From contig JBNJDY010000017.1 in NCBI GenBank assembly GCA_051745305.1, positions 1-30,176 of the forward strand: DNA of 30,176 nt, written 5' to 3'. The notes below the pieces were generated by a model. The model saw nothing but the letters and a program-made list of their open reading frames with translations. It had not been told where the DNA came from and made no database searches. How positions within the stretch are numbered: the stretch's first letter is position 1; the number at the start of each line of letters is the position of its first letter. The translations under genes and the position numbers were made by a program. Of this stretch, positions 14,811-22,174 are shown piece after piece. This stretch comes from Saliniplasma sp051745305. Its GTDB lineage: Archaea; Thermoplasmatota; Thermoplasmata; Halarchaeoplasmatales; Halarchaeoplasmataceae.

Positions 14811-15032
14811 TTAAGGTGATACGTAGATCACGTTATCCCCTCTTACGAGGGCTGTATCCATCTCTCTAACTTGTTCTCCGTCTTGGAATTCCTTAACGTT
14901 AGTCATCACTAGGTTCAGATGTGGATCGTATCCATCTAACGTTCCCCTGTACTCTTTCCCGTATCTCAACTCAACTATCACTTTATTCCCAAGATTCCTA
15001 TTCAAGACGGTGAGCGGTCTATTATCTTCCAT
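14811..15032 (-). CDS. Sm-like archaeal RNA-binding protein (LSm/SmAP)
   Basis: A 73-residue Sm-fold protein that should form a ring and bind U-rich RNA. Sm1 is VIVELRYGKEYRGTLDGYDPHLNLVMTN, with the expected Gly, the DxHxNxxL-type loop (DPHLNLV) and Asn. Sm2 is ALVRGDNVIYVSP, matching the RG(D/N)NV(I/V) motif. The start has no strong ribosome site; a TATA-like element near 15064-15071 would give a very short leader. Co-transcribed with L37e. Confidence 0.95.
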   Translation of the reverse strand: MEDNRPLTVLNRNLGNKVIVELRYGKEYRGTLDGYDPHLNLVMTNVKEFQDGEQVREMDTALVRGDNVIYVSP

Positions 15033-15126
15033 ATGAATTCAAACCTGCATTATGACTCCTTCTACTTAAAGATAATGCCCGTTCTAATCAAAAAAATCTA
15101 TTTACAAGTTCATTTTTACAACTTTT

Positions 15127-15708
15127 ATGGCATCGTTCATAGTCCTAGAAGGTATAGACGGATCAGGTAAATCTAGCGTAGTCAGATCCCTTAAAAAGTT
15201 ACATCCAGACTACTACTTCACCCAGGAACCGTCAGATACAGAAGCAGGTACATTGGCAAAAAAAGCAGCCAACAGGAAGCACTCACCATACCTAGACCTT
15301 TTTCTATATCTAGCTGACAGAGTGGAGCATACGGAGGAAATCAAAGAGAAATTGGACAGCGGGAAAACGGTCATCTGTGACAGGTACTGGGGTTCCACTT
15401 CAGCGTATCAAGCTGCCAGCGATGAAATATCCCTAAAGTACACTGAATCGATCCAGATGCCATTTATTTTAGAACCAGACCTAACCATCCTATTCGATTT
15501 AGACCCAGAAACCGCCTTACGAAGGATATCAGATAGAGATATCAAAAGCAAATACGAAAAGATGGAATTCCTTAAAAAGGTTAGAGAGAACTACCTAACG
15601 CTAGCGGAGAAACACAACTGGCAGATAATAGATGCCGGACAAAGTCCAAACGAAGTTCTCTCACAGGTCAAAGAATTGATAGGTCAAACCAAAAGGGAAG
15701 TGAACTGA
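15127..15708 (+). CDS. tmk: Thymidylate kinase (dTMP kinase)
   Basis: Phosphorylates dTMP to dTDP with ATP for DNA synthesis. The P-loop GIDGSGKS is at residues 9-16, the substrate-binding DRYWGSTSAYQ at about 86-96, and the lid region RRISDRD at about 136-142. DPETALRRI after LTILFDLD is family-typical. 193 residues, normal length. A TATA-like element at about 15091-15104 and the lack of a ribosome site suggest a leaderless mRNA. The stop codon overlaps the start of the next gene (TGATG), so they are co-translated. Divergent from the LSm gene. Confidence 0.93.
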   Translation: MASFIVLEGIDGSGKSSVVRSLKKLHPDYYFTQEPSDTEAGTLAKKAANRKHSPYLDLFLYLADRVEHTEEIKEKLDSGKTVICDRYWGSTSAYQAASDEISLKYTESIQMPFILEPDLTILFDLDPETALRRISDRDIKSKYEKMEFLKKVRENYLTLAEKHNWQIIDAGQSPNEVLSQVKELIGQTKREVN

Positions 15709-15962
15709 TGGAATTTTTACCCTTCTTGGGACTAGTATCCATAATTCTCTTAAATCTAGGTTGGGGCATCCAGGTATTTCAAGTTGTCAAGACCAAACAG
15801 ACCCGAGATCTTTCACTTCTGTTCCTGACAGTGGCTTTTTTCTCGTTGATCGGTTTGCAGATATACACGATCTTAGAGGTCAACAATATGGTATACATCA
15901 TAGGAAACTCGATAGGGATGACTTTTTCAGGTATTTTATTAGTTCTCAAAATCAAGTATTGA
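15708..15962 (+). CDS. SemiSWEET / PQ-loop family small membrane protein
   Basis: An 84-residue protein with three membrane helices, the size of one half of a SWEET transporter. The PQ-loop region reads LGWGIQVFQVVKTKQTRDLSLLFLTV, where the usual Pro-Gln is Val-Phe but the following KTKxTRDLS is well conserved. SemiSWEETs dimerise and move sugars or other small solutes across the membrane. The Pro-Gln loss means the substrate is unclear. The ATG overlaps the tmk stop; there is no metabolic link to tmk I can name. Confidence 0.75.
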   Translation: MEFLPFLGLVSIILLNLGWGIQVFQVVKTKQTRDLSLLFLTVAFFSLIGLQIYTILEVNNMVYIIGNSIGMTFSGILLVLKIKY

Positions 15963-15977
15963 ATTATTAAAAATGTG

Positions 15978-15996
15978 AAAAAAAGAAAGGGTTTTT
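15978..15996 (-). terminator. T-rich terminator region between convergent SemiSWEET and thermosome genes
   Basis: On the minus strand AAAAACCCTTTCTTTTTTT follows the thermosome stop (16032), and on the plus strand a GGGTTTTT run lies after the SemiSWEET stop (15962). Archaeal termination uses T-runs of this kind, so the region probably serves both genes. Confidence 0.45.
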
Positions 15997-16031
15997 GAAA
16001 GATTTTCAAGACGTGTTTTAAACAGCTGATT

Positions 16032-17690
16032 TTACATCATTCCAGGCATTCCGCCCATACCGCCGGGCATTCCACCTGGTGGACCGCCTGCTTCTTCTCC
16101 ACCGCCGCCTCCACCTTTGGAGGCAACGACGTCGTCTATCCTCAGTATCATGTTTGCAACTTCAGTAGCAGCTTGTATCGCCTGGTTCTTGACTCTGAAA
16201 GGTTCGATGACTTTAGCGTCGATCATGTCCTGTATTTCCCCGCTGTTGATCTCTATACCTTGTCTTAATAGTCCATCTTTTTCGTGAGCGGTGTTCAAGC
16301 CCATCAACACATCTATACCGTCAAGGCCTGCGTTCTCTGCCAGTGTCCTTGGTATGATGGTTAGAGCGTCGGCAAAGGCATTGACTGCAAGCTGTTCTCT
16401 ACCCTTTATGGTTCCTGCGTAATCCTTCAACTTATTGCTGAGTTCGATCTCTGTAGCTCCACCGCCGGGTAGGATAGCTCCGTCTTCTATAGCAACTGCG
16501 ACGACCTTTAAAGCGTCGTGGATAGCTCTTTCCAACTCGTCAACCACGTGTTCAGTACCGCCTCTTAACAAGAGTGATACAGCTCTTCCTTCTTCAGCAT
16601 CCTCTACGAAGGTCATGTGACTGTCGCCTACATGTATTTCATGTACTAAACCAGCTCTACCGAGGTCCGCGTTTTCAAGATCGTCGAGATTCGTAACGAT
16701 ATTAGCTCCCGTAGATTTGGCGAGCTTCTTCATATCGGATTTCTTGACCCTTCTGATAGCGAATATACCCTCTTTAGCTAAGTAGTGCTGAGCGAGGTCA
16801 TCGATACCCTTTTGACAGAACACAACGTTTGCATCGACATCTTTTATCTTTTGGATCATCTTCTTGATGGATTCTTCTTCTTCATCGATGAACTGCTGTA
16901 ACTGTTTTGGATCTGTTATCTCGATCTCAGCATCGATCTCGGTTTCTTTGATTTCAAGAGCTGAGCTGAGTAGTGCGATCTTTGCATCCTTGACTTCTTT
17001 TGGCATCCTATCGTGCAGTCGTTCCTTATCCAAGATTATACCGTTAATCATCTCAGATTTGTCGACGCTAGCCCCTGCTTTTTTCTCGACTTTTATATTG
17101 TCGATGTCAGCTACGTATTCACCATCGATCTTTTCTGCGATCTGCTTGACAGCTTTTACGGTCATATCTGCTAATTCATCTTTGTTCCCTTCGATGGCTT
17201 TTCCTGTCATAGCGGTCTTCGCGATCTCATTTAGTTTCTCATCGTCGTCGATCGTGATGTCTATGTGCTCCTCATCTAAGATCTTCTGTGCTTCTAAAGC
17301 AGCGAGTCTAAATCCCTTTGCAATCACACTTGGATGGATCTTTTGGTCGATCAGATCTTCAGCTTTCTTTAAGAACTCTCCTGCTAAGACTACAACGGTA
17401 GTGGTTCCATCTCCACATTCGTCGTCCTGACTCTCAGCAACTTCGACTACCATCTTGGCAGCTGGATGTTCAATATCTATCTCACTTAGGATGGTCGCTC
17501 CGTCGTTGGTAATCACAACATCGCCTAAACTATCCACGAGCATCTTGTCCATTCCTTTTGGACCTAATGTCGTTCTTACAGCTCCTGCTATAGCTTTTGC
17601 GGCTGCGATGTTCCTTCTTTGAGCGTCCTCTCCTCTTTCACGTTTTGTTCCTTCTTTTAATAACAATATTGGTTGGTTTCCACCGAACAT
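16032..17690 (-). CDS. ths: Thermosome subunit (group II chaperonin)
   Basis: A 552-residue subunit of the double-ring ATP-dependent folding machine of the archaeal cytosol. The ATP site includes RTTLGPKGMDKMLVD (about 39-53), ITNDGATIL and the catalytic GDGTTT (about 93-98). The second half has ILPGGGATEIELS and GIDVLMGLN. The C-terminus is Gly-Met-rich (GGMPGGMGGMPGMM), as in other thermosomes. AGGTGAT is 5 nt before the ATG. Only one subunit gene is in this window; others could be elsewhere. Divergent from a ferredoxin-fused aldo/keto reductase across a palindrome (17776-17796). Confidence 0.97.
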   Translation of the reverse strand: MFGGNQPILLLKEGTKRERGEDAQRRNIAAAKAIAGAVRTTLGPKGMDKMLVDSLGDVVITNDGATILSEIDIEHPAAKMVVEVAESQDDECGDGTTTVVVLAGEFLKKAEDLIDQKIHPSVIAKGFRLAALEAQKILDEEHIDITIDDDEKLNEIAKTAMTGKAIEGNKDELADMTVKAVKQIAEKIDGEYVADIDNIKVEKKAGASVDKSEMINGIILDKERLHDRMPKEVKDAKIALLSSALEIKETEIDAEIEITDPKQLQQFIDEEEESIKKMIQKIKDVDANVVFCQKGIDDLAQHYLAKEGIFAIRRVKKSDMKKLAKSTGANIVTNLDDLENADLGRAGLVHEIHVGDSHMTFVEDAEEGRAVSLLLRGGTEHVVDELERAIHDALKVVAVAIEDGAILPGGGATEIELSNKLKDYAGTIKGREQLAVNAFADALTIIPRTLAENAGLDGIDVLMGLNTAHEKDGLLRQGIEINSGEIQDMIDAKVIEPFRVKNQAIQAATEVANMILRIDDVVASKGGGGGGEEAGGPPGGMPGGMGGMPGMM

Positions 17691-17737
17691 ATTATATCAC
17701 CTTATTTCAATTTGTTAAGTGTATGTATATAGAGGTT

Positions 17738-17748
17738 CTATATATATG
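17738..17748 (-). promoter_or_regulatory. TATA-like promoter of the thermosome gene
   Basis: CATATATATAG on the minus strand predicts transcription starting near 17716 and a leader of about 25 nt carrying the AGGTGAT ribosome site. A second AT-rich element at 17723-17732 is also possible but would start inside or next to the ribosome site. Confidence 0.45.
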
Positions 17749-17775
17749 TTTTTGTTTCCGGTGACCCGCACAATA

Positions 17776-17796
17776 ACATTCGATATACTCGAATGT
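17776..17796. promoter_or_regulatory. Perfect inverted repeat in the thermosome/reductase divergent promoter
   Basis: ACATTCG and CGAATGT form 7-bp perfect arms around a 7-bp centre. The symmetry extends outward with GCACA and GTGC, offset by three bases on the left. It lies 4 bp upstream of the TATA box of the aldo/keto reductase gene and about 28 bp upstream of the thermosome TATA box. This is where an archaeal regulator would overlap the BRE of one gene and could act on both. The binding protein is unknown. Confidence 0.6.
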
Positions 17797-17800
17797 GTGC

Positions 17801-17813
17801 AAAAAATATAAAT
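17801..17813 (+). promoter_or_regulatory. TATA box of the aldo/keto reductase gene
   Basis: AAAAAATATAAAT gives an expected start of transcription near 17833 and a leader of about 28 nt with a GAGGT ribosome site 8 nt before the ATG at 17861. Confidence 0.5.
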
Positions 17814-17860
17814 TCCATCCAAAAACCTAATAGTATCAATGTAAAAAGAGGTCATGATCT

Positions 17861-19003
17861 ATGCATTATAGAAAATTTGGGGAACTGGATTGGAAGCCAT
17901 CTGCATTAGGGTTCGGTGCCATGCGTTTACCCTACGAAGGGGATGAACCAGGAGATATCAAAGAAAATGAATCTATAGAGATGATACGTTACGCCATCGA
18001 TAATGGTGTGAATTATATCGATACGGCTTGGCCCTACCATGATAAAGAAAGTGAAAAGCTGGTATCTAAAGTTCTCAAAGACGGATACAGAGAAAAGGTC
18101 AAAATAGCTACTAAGATGCCTTCATGGGATGTAGAGAAGGTTGAAGATTTAGATCATTACTTGAACAAGCAGCTTGAAAATTTAGATACAAATCATATCG
18201 ATTTTTACCTGCTCCATGCTCTAAGCAGAAAGCACTGGGAGACATATCAAAATCTAGAAAAGGACGTATTCGAATGGATGAAGGAGAAGAAAGAAGAGGG
18301 GAAGATAAGCTATCTCGGTTTCTCATTCCATGACGACTTAGATATTTTCAAAAAGATCGTTGACACGTATGATTGGGATTTCTGTCAGATCCAGTACAAC
18401 TATCTTGATCAGAAATTTCAGGCTGGACGGGAAGGACTAGAATACGCCTCATCAAAAGGCCTCGGGGTCATCATCATGGAACCTTTAAGAGGGGGTAAAC
18501 TCGCTAGAGAACCGCCGGAATCGATAAAGAAGATATGGAGTAAGGCAGATAAGAAATGGTCACCGGTAGAATGGGCTCTTAGATGGCTGTGGAATCAGCC
18601 TGAAGTTTCACTTGTACTCAGCGGTATGAGTACTTTGGACCAGGTCAAAGAGAACGTCGAGATCGCTGCGGATTCAGGTATAGATAGACTTTCAGATAAG
18701 GACCTTAAAATTGTTGATGAAGTAGCTGAAAAATATCGGAAATTATCACCTGTAGAGTGTACTGGCTGTAACTACTGCATGCCGTGCCCTAACGACGTGG
18801 CTATAACTTCAAATTTCTCACTTTACAACCAAGCTGAAATCTATGATGAGTACGAGGAAAATCAAAAAAAGTACATGGAGAATCTATCTGAAGAGAAACG
18901 AGCTAGTGCTTGTATAAGATGTGGAATGTGTGAAGAAGCTTGTCCACAAAATTTACCGATCATGGATCTTCTAGAAGAGGCAGCGGATTACTTCGAAGAT
19001 TAA
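17861..19003 (+). CDS. Aldo/keto reductase with C-terminal 4Fe-4S ferredoxin domain
   Basis: The N-terminal 290 residues form an aldo/keto reductase barrel with the catalytic tetrad Asp54, Tyr59, Lys85 and His119 (NYIDTAWPYH, IATKMP, LLHAL). The C-terminal part carries iron-sulfur ligands C300-x2-C303-x2-C306-x2-C309 (CTGCNYCMPCP) and C351-x2-C354-x2-C357-x3-C361 (CIRCGMCEEACP). This fused type is widespread in anaerobes. It suggests electron transfer between ferredoxin or flavodoxin-type carriers and a carbonyl or alcohol substrate; the substrate is unknown. The stop directly abuts the end of the convergent GyrI-like gene. Confidence 0.9.
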   Translation: MHYRKFGELDWKPSALGFGAMRLPYEGDEPGDIKENESIEMIRYAIDNGVNYIDTAWPYHDKESEKLVSKVLKDGYREKVKIATKMPSWDVEKVEDLDHYLNKQLENLDTNHIDFYLLHALSRKHWETYQNLEKDVFEWMKEKKEEGKISYLGFSFHDDLDIFKKIVDTYDWDFCQIQYNYLDQKFQAGREGLEYASSKGLGVIIMEPLRGGKLAREPPESIKKIWSKADKKWSPVEWALRWLWNQPEVSLVLSGMSTLDQVKENVEIAADSGIDRLSDKDLKIVDEVAEKYRKLSPVECTGCNYCMPCPNDVAITSNFSLYNQAEIYDEYEENQKKYMENLSEEKRASACIRCGMCEEACPQNLPIMDLLEEAADYFED

Positions 19004-19531
19004 CTAATCTATTACATACTCTTCTATGGGAAGGAATACATCCAGTTCAGAATCTGCTAGATTATCGATCCCCTTGAAGACCTTCTCATCGTATCTCTGA
19101 TAGTCCAAACTATAATTTCCAAAAAGCCTTACCTGATAATCAGAACTTTCTAACCATTCTTTATAAACCAATTCTTCCCATCTTTGGATTTCATCCCCCT
19201 TTAAATTTATTTTTGCGTATCTGCTCTCAGAAATCACTTTACCCACTAATTCCACTGGTAAATTATTCAAATCATCTACTTCAACTCCGATAAATGCTAT
19301 GAAATTACGGTTTTCTTCCAATTCTTCCTGATTCCACATATGGATTTCGTAAGATACATCTTCATCTACAACGAATTCCTTGATGGTGTACCATCTATTA
19401 CTACAAAAATCAGTAAACCTTTCCCAGAGTTCCTCGATGGGATTAATATCGTCTTCCGTAGATGGCAGAGGGCCAAAGTAATCAACTCCAGCAACGAAAA
19501 ACTGTTCTTTCTCAATTATGTCGACTTTCAT
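19004..19531 (-). CDS. GyrI-like / AraC effector-binding domain protein
   Basis: Single-domain protein of about 175 residues. The N-terminal strand FFVAGVDYFGPLP, the middle segment FIAFIGVEVDD, and the end DSELDVFLPIEEYV match the GyrI-like small-molecule-binding fold (the C-terminal hallmark is E-x-D-V-x-x-P-I). Such stand-alone domains bind hydrophobic compounds or cations and are often linked to drug response; the ligand here is unknown. A GTG at 19540 is in frame, but the ATG at 19531 looks better. Located between the reductase and a small unknown gene. Confidence 0.8.
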   Translation of the reverse strand: MKVDIIEKEQFFVAGVDYFGPLPSTEDDINPIEELWERFTDFCSNRWYTIKEFVVDEDVSYEIHMWNQEELEENRNFIAFIGVEVDDLNNLPVELVGKVISESRYAKINLKGDEIQRWEELVYKEWLESSDYQVRLFGNYSLDYQRYDEKVFKGIDNLADSELDVFLPIEEYVID

Positions 19532-19559
19532 AAATATCACTTCTATTTACCGATCCTAA

Positions 19560-19784
19560 TCATCTATCAAAATATTTTTCCAACCGCTTATCTAGATTCC
19601 TTTTATACGAATCCGAGAAATCCTCTAAATCTTTTACTGTTATATCGATTTCGTATTTTTCGTTTAAAGTATCTATTACGGCCTCCATTATGATTGCTTC
19701 TATCTGTTCGGGTACTTCATCGAAGTCCCCAAAGCTTTTTTTTCCCTCCAAAACTTCAAAGAAAAATTTTGTTTCAAGATCCAT
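19560..19784 (-). CDS. Small acidic protein of unknown function
   Basis: About 74 residues, strongly charged and predicted helical, without cysteines, signal peptide or membrane helix (FFFEVLEGKKSFGDFDEVP and EAVIDTLNEKYEIDITVKDL are typical stretches). An ATG at 19799 is possible, but GGGTG is 8 nt before the ATG at 19784, which I prefer. It precedes the GyrI-like gene by about 28 bp on the same strand and may share its transcript. I do not recognise the family. Confidence 0.55.
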   Translation of the reverse strand: MDLETKFFFEVLEGKKSFGDFDEVPEQIEAIIMEAVIDTLNEKYEIDITVKDLEDFSDSYKRNLDKRLEKYFDR

Positions 19785-19852
19785 ATCTATAACACCCATT
19801 CATCTTTACAATATACAGGGAGCATTATATTTTAAATTATCCTTTTGGTTTG

Positions 19853-19867
19853 TAAAAAATAAAAAAT
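19853..19867 (-). terminator. T-rich terminator after the tfb gene
   Basis: On the minus strand two runs of six T (19861-19866 and 19854-19859) follow the tfb stop at 19884. This is a typical archaeal termination signal. Confidence 0.5.
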
Positions 19868-19883
19868 TTTGATTAAAGGGGTT

Positions 19884-20837
19884 TTAAACGTCGATTTCGA
19901 TACCCAGCTCTTCGACGAGCTCTTTGTACCTATTTCTGACAGTGACTTCAGTAACGGCTGCTACATCCGCAACCTCTCGTTGTGTCCTACGTTGATTAGA
20001 CTTTATAGATGAGATGTAAATCGATGCCGCAGCTAAACCCGTTGGGCCTTTTCCAGATATCAGTTCCTGTTTCTCTGCCTGCTCGATTATGTTTTCAGCC
20101 ATCTTCTGAACCTTGCCGTCTAGTTCTAACTCACTGCAGAATCTACCTAGATATTCCTGAGGTTTCGTAGGTTTTAATTTCAAAACCAGTTCTCTACTCA
20201 AGAAACGATATGTCCTTCCGATCTCTTTACGATCAGAAGATGTTGCTTCAGCCAGCTCGTCCAACGTTCTGGGTACTCCGGCTTTACGGCATGCTGCGTA
20301 CAAAGAGGCCGAAACAACGCTGTTTATACTCCTACCTCGTATCAGGTTCTTTTTAACAGCTTTCCTGTAGATCACTGCAGCGGTCTCTCTGATATTTTTA
20401 GGTAAACCCATTGTAGATGCCATACGATCCATTTCGGTCAAAGCATAGGCTAGGTTCCTTTCAGTTGCATCCGATACACGTATCCTTCTCTGCCACTTCC
20501 TTAACCTATATATCTGAGCTTTCTTTTTGCTGGGAATTGATCTACCATAAGAATCTCTATTCGATGAATCGATACCCGTTGATAGACCCTTATCATGTAC
20601 CATCTGGGTCATAGGAGCTCCTGTACGGGCTCTACTCTCCTCCTGTTTCATATCAAAAGCCCTCCATTCTGGTCCGCTATCGACATACTGGTCATCGATC
20701 ACCAAACCACATTCTTCACAGACCAGCTCTCCTCTATCATAGTCCTGGGCCAGATGCCTGCTGTTACATTCAGGGCATTCTGTGACCTTCTCTATCTTAT
20801 CCGTTCTACCTCTAGCAGATAGTTCATCTTCATTCAT
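19884..20837 (-). CDS. tfb: Transcription initiation factor TFB
   Basis: Archaeal TFIIB homologue that bridges TBP at the TATA box and RNA polymerase. The N-terminal zinc ribbon uses C21, C24, C40 and C43 (CPEC, CEEC). It is followed by the B-finger/reader region GPEWRAFDMKQEESRARTGAP and two cyclin repeats (about 115-205 and 210-305). The helix-turn-helix that reads the BRE includes RTQREVADVAAVTEVTVRNRYKEL in short parts. 317 residues, normal. GAGGAGG stands just before the ATG, 3 nt after the gar1 stop. This gar1-tfb pair is a common archaeal arrangement. Confidence 0.96.
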   Translation of the reverse strand: MNEDELSARGRTDKIEKVTECPECNSRHLAQDYDRGELVCEECGLVIDDQYVDSGPEWRAFDMKQEESRARTGAPMTQMVHDKGLSTGIDSSNRDSYGRSIPSKKKAQIYRLRKWQRRIRVSDATERNLAYALTEMDRMASTMGLPKNIRETAAVIYRKAVKKNLIRGRSINSVVSASLYAACRKAGVPRTLDELAEATSSDRKEIGRTYRFLSRELVLKLKPTKPQEYLGRFCSELELDGKVQKMAENIIEQAEKQELISGKGPTGLAAASIYISSIKSNQRRTQREVADVAAVTEVTVRNRYKELVEELGIEIDV

Positions 20838-20840
20838 TTT

Positions 20841-21089
20841 TTATTCCTCCTCTGCGTAAAGTTCCTCACGCATCATGGACAGCCTTTTGATATTTCTTCC
20901 TTCACGTTTGATTTCGTAATATGGGTCGTTTACCGGACCGAATATCCATTCGACCTGACCGATCTTAGCCTTTCTCTTGTCATATATAGAAGAACCAACG
21001 TCAAGGTGGTTTGAAAATCGAGCGATAATCTTATCTCGACCAACTATTGACACAATCGTACCTTGTGTTCTCAACTTAGAGGCCTCCAT
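20841..21089 (-). CDS. gar1: H/ACA ribonucleoprotein subunit Gar1
   Basis: An 82-residue Gar1 core. It is a part of the box H/ACA machine that makes pseudouridine in rRNA, together with Cbf5, Nop10 and L7Ae. The beta-barrel motifs are visible: GTIVSIVGRDKIIARF, GSSIYDKRKAKIGQVEWIFGPV and NDPYYEIK. The C-terminal tail is acidic (EELYAEEE). A TATA-like element at 21109-21118 implies a leaderless transcript. First gene of the gar1-tfb operon. Confidence 0.93.
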   Translation of the reverse strand: MEASKLRTQGTIVSIVGRDKIIARFSNHLDVGSSIYDKRKAKIGQVEWIFGPVNDPYYEIKREGRNIKRLSMMREELYAEEE

Positions 21090-21108
21090 TTATATACTAC
21101 TTCTAAAG

Positions 21109-21118
21109 TTATATATGA
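21109..21118 (-). promoter_or_regulatory. TATA-like promoter of the gar1-tfb operon
   Basis: TCATATATAA on the minus strand is centred about 25 bp before the gar1 ATG at 21089. Leaderless transcription is likely. Confidence 0.5.
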
Positions 21119-21203
21119 TGAGGTTTTCAACGTATTTAAGTGTTACGCAAGTTTTTATTAGAATTACTACTATGGGTAAATTTCAAATTTTTTACAAAAC
21201 CGA

Positions 21204-22115
21204 TCATATCAAAGAATAAATCCAGTCGAACAAATATAACGTAGGATTACCGATGATATAGGATATCAAATAACCTAAGAAGATGAACACTAAAAACGGT
21301 ATCTTAGGGGTCACCCAAGCTTTTTCTAGACCTTTTTCTTTTAACGAATCCAGTTTATCATCCGTCACACCCCTCGGAAATAATTTTATCTTTCTTTTAT
21401 TTCCTACATAATATTCCATAGGCCAAACAAATGAATCTTTGATTTCATCAACCTGATGCTTATAACCAAAGAACATCTGAGGAAACTCTAGATCTCCATT
21501 CTTTAAATTTTTAACAACATAATAAACCGGTAAGAACAAAGCCAAAATTGCAGCATTTAACAATATCACGAAAGTAAATGGAAAGAATACTTCCATGAAT
21601 TCCAACATCGCCGGATCCCCACCCCATGAAGTTATGCCATGGATCTCTGGATAGAAAGGAAAGAGTACAGCAAGTATCACCACCGCTTTAGCATCAGCGC
21701 CCCCGTAAATGATGGCAAAATAATAGAAAACGAAGGCTGATCCCATCATGACCAGGATCGACAACATTGACCATAACAGCATGCTGCTTTCTATCGTGTA
21801 AAGCATGTAAATCAAAGTGATGACTGGAACTAGGAACCAAATAAATACCAATATATTCAGATTTCCCTTTGAGAAAACTGGAGGTCTTTCTATCAGAGCC
21901 TCTACAAGCAAAAAACCGATGGGGATTAAGATCAGATAATATCTCCAGTTCACACTACTGAGGTATAGATCTGTTATCAAAACAACGACCGCGATAGGAG
22001 CCATGACTAACCAAAGTTTATTTGACACCTTTCGAGTCTTCAGATCACTCAAAACGGCGGCTCCAAGGAACACGAAGCATATGATGAACCGTATAACCGA
22101 AAGGTCCGTTACCAA
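21204..22115 (-). CDS. Archaeal preflagellin/prepilin peptidase (A24 family)
   Basis: Membrane aspartic protease that trims class III signal peptides of archaellins and pilins. The catalytic aspartates are in the conserved pairs: Asp24 in LSDLKTRKVSN, and Asp141 in YGGADAKAV (GxxD motif). At 303 residues it is longer than bacterial TadV-type enzymes, with a C-terminal extension (MFFGYKHQVDEIKD through VTPKIPF) like archaeal FlaK/EppA proteins. The start is a TTG at 22115: AAAGGAG is 8 nt upstream. An ATG at 22120 between them runs into a stop after three codons. No pilin gene is in the window. Confidence 0.88.
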   Translation of the reverse strand: MVTDLSVIRFIICFVFLGAAVLSDLKTRKVSNKLWLVMAPIAVVVLITDLYLSSVNWRYYLILIPIGFLLVEALIERPPVFSKGNLNILVFIWFLVPVITLIYMLYTIESSMLLWSMLSILVMMGSAFVFYYFAIIYGGADAKAVVILAVLFPFYPEIHGITSWGGDPAMLEFMEVFFPFTFVILLNAAILALFLPVYYVVKNLKNGDLEFPQMFFGYKHQVDEIKDSFVWPMEYYVGNKRKIKLFPRGVTDDKLDSLKEKGLEKAWVTPKIPFLVFIFLGYLISYIIGNPTLYLFDWIYSLI

Positions 22116-22174
22116 TACATCAACTCCTTTTATTGTAATTCAGTTTTGAAATGAATATCGAACAAACCTAAATA

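Noticed and set aside
16864..17430. 188-codon frame opposite the thermosome gene
   Set aside because: Ser/Ile-rich mirror of a strongly biased coding strand; the thermosome on the other strand is certain.
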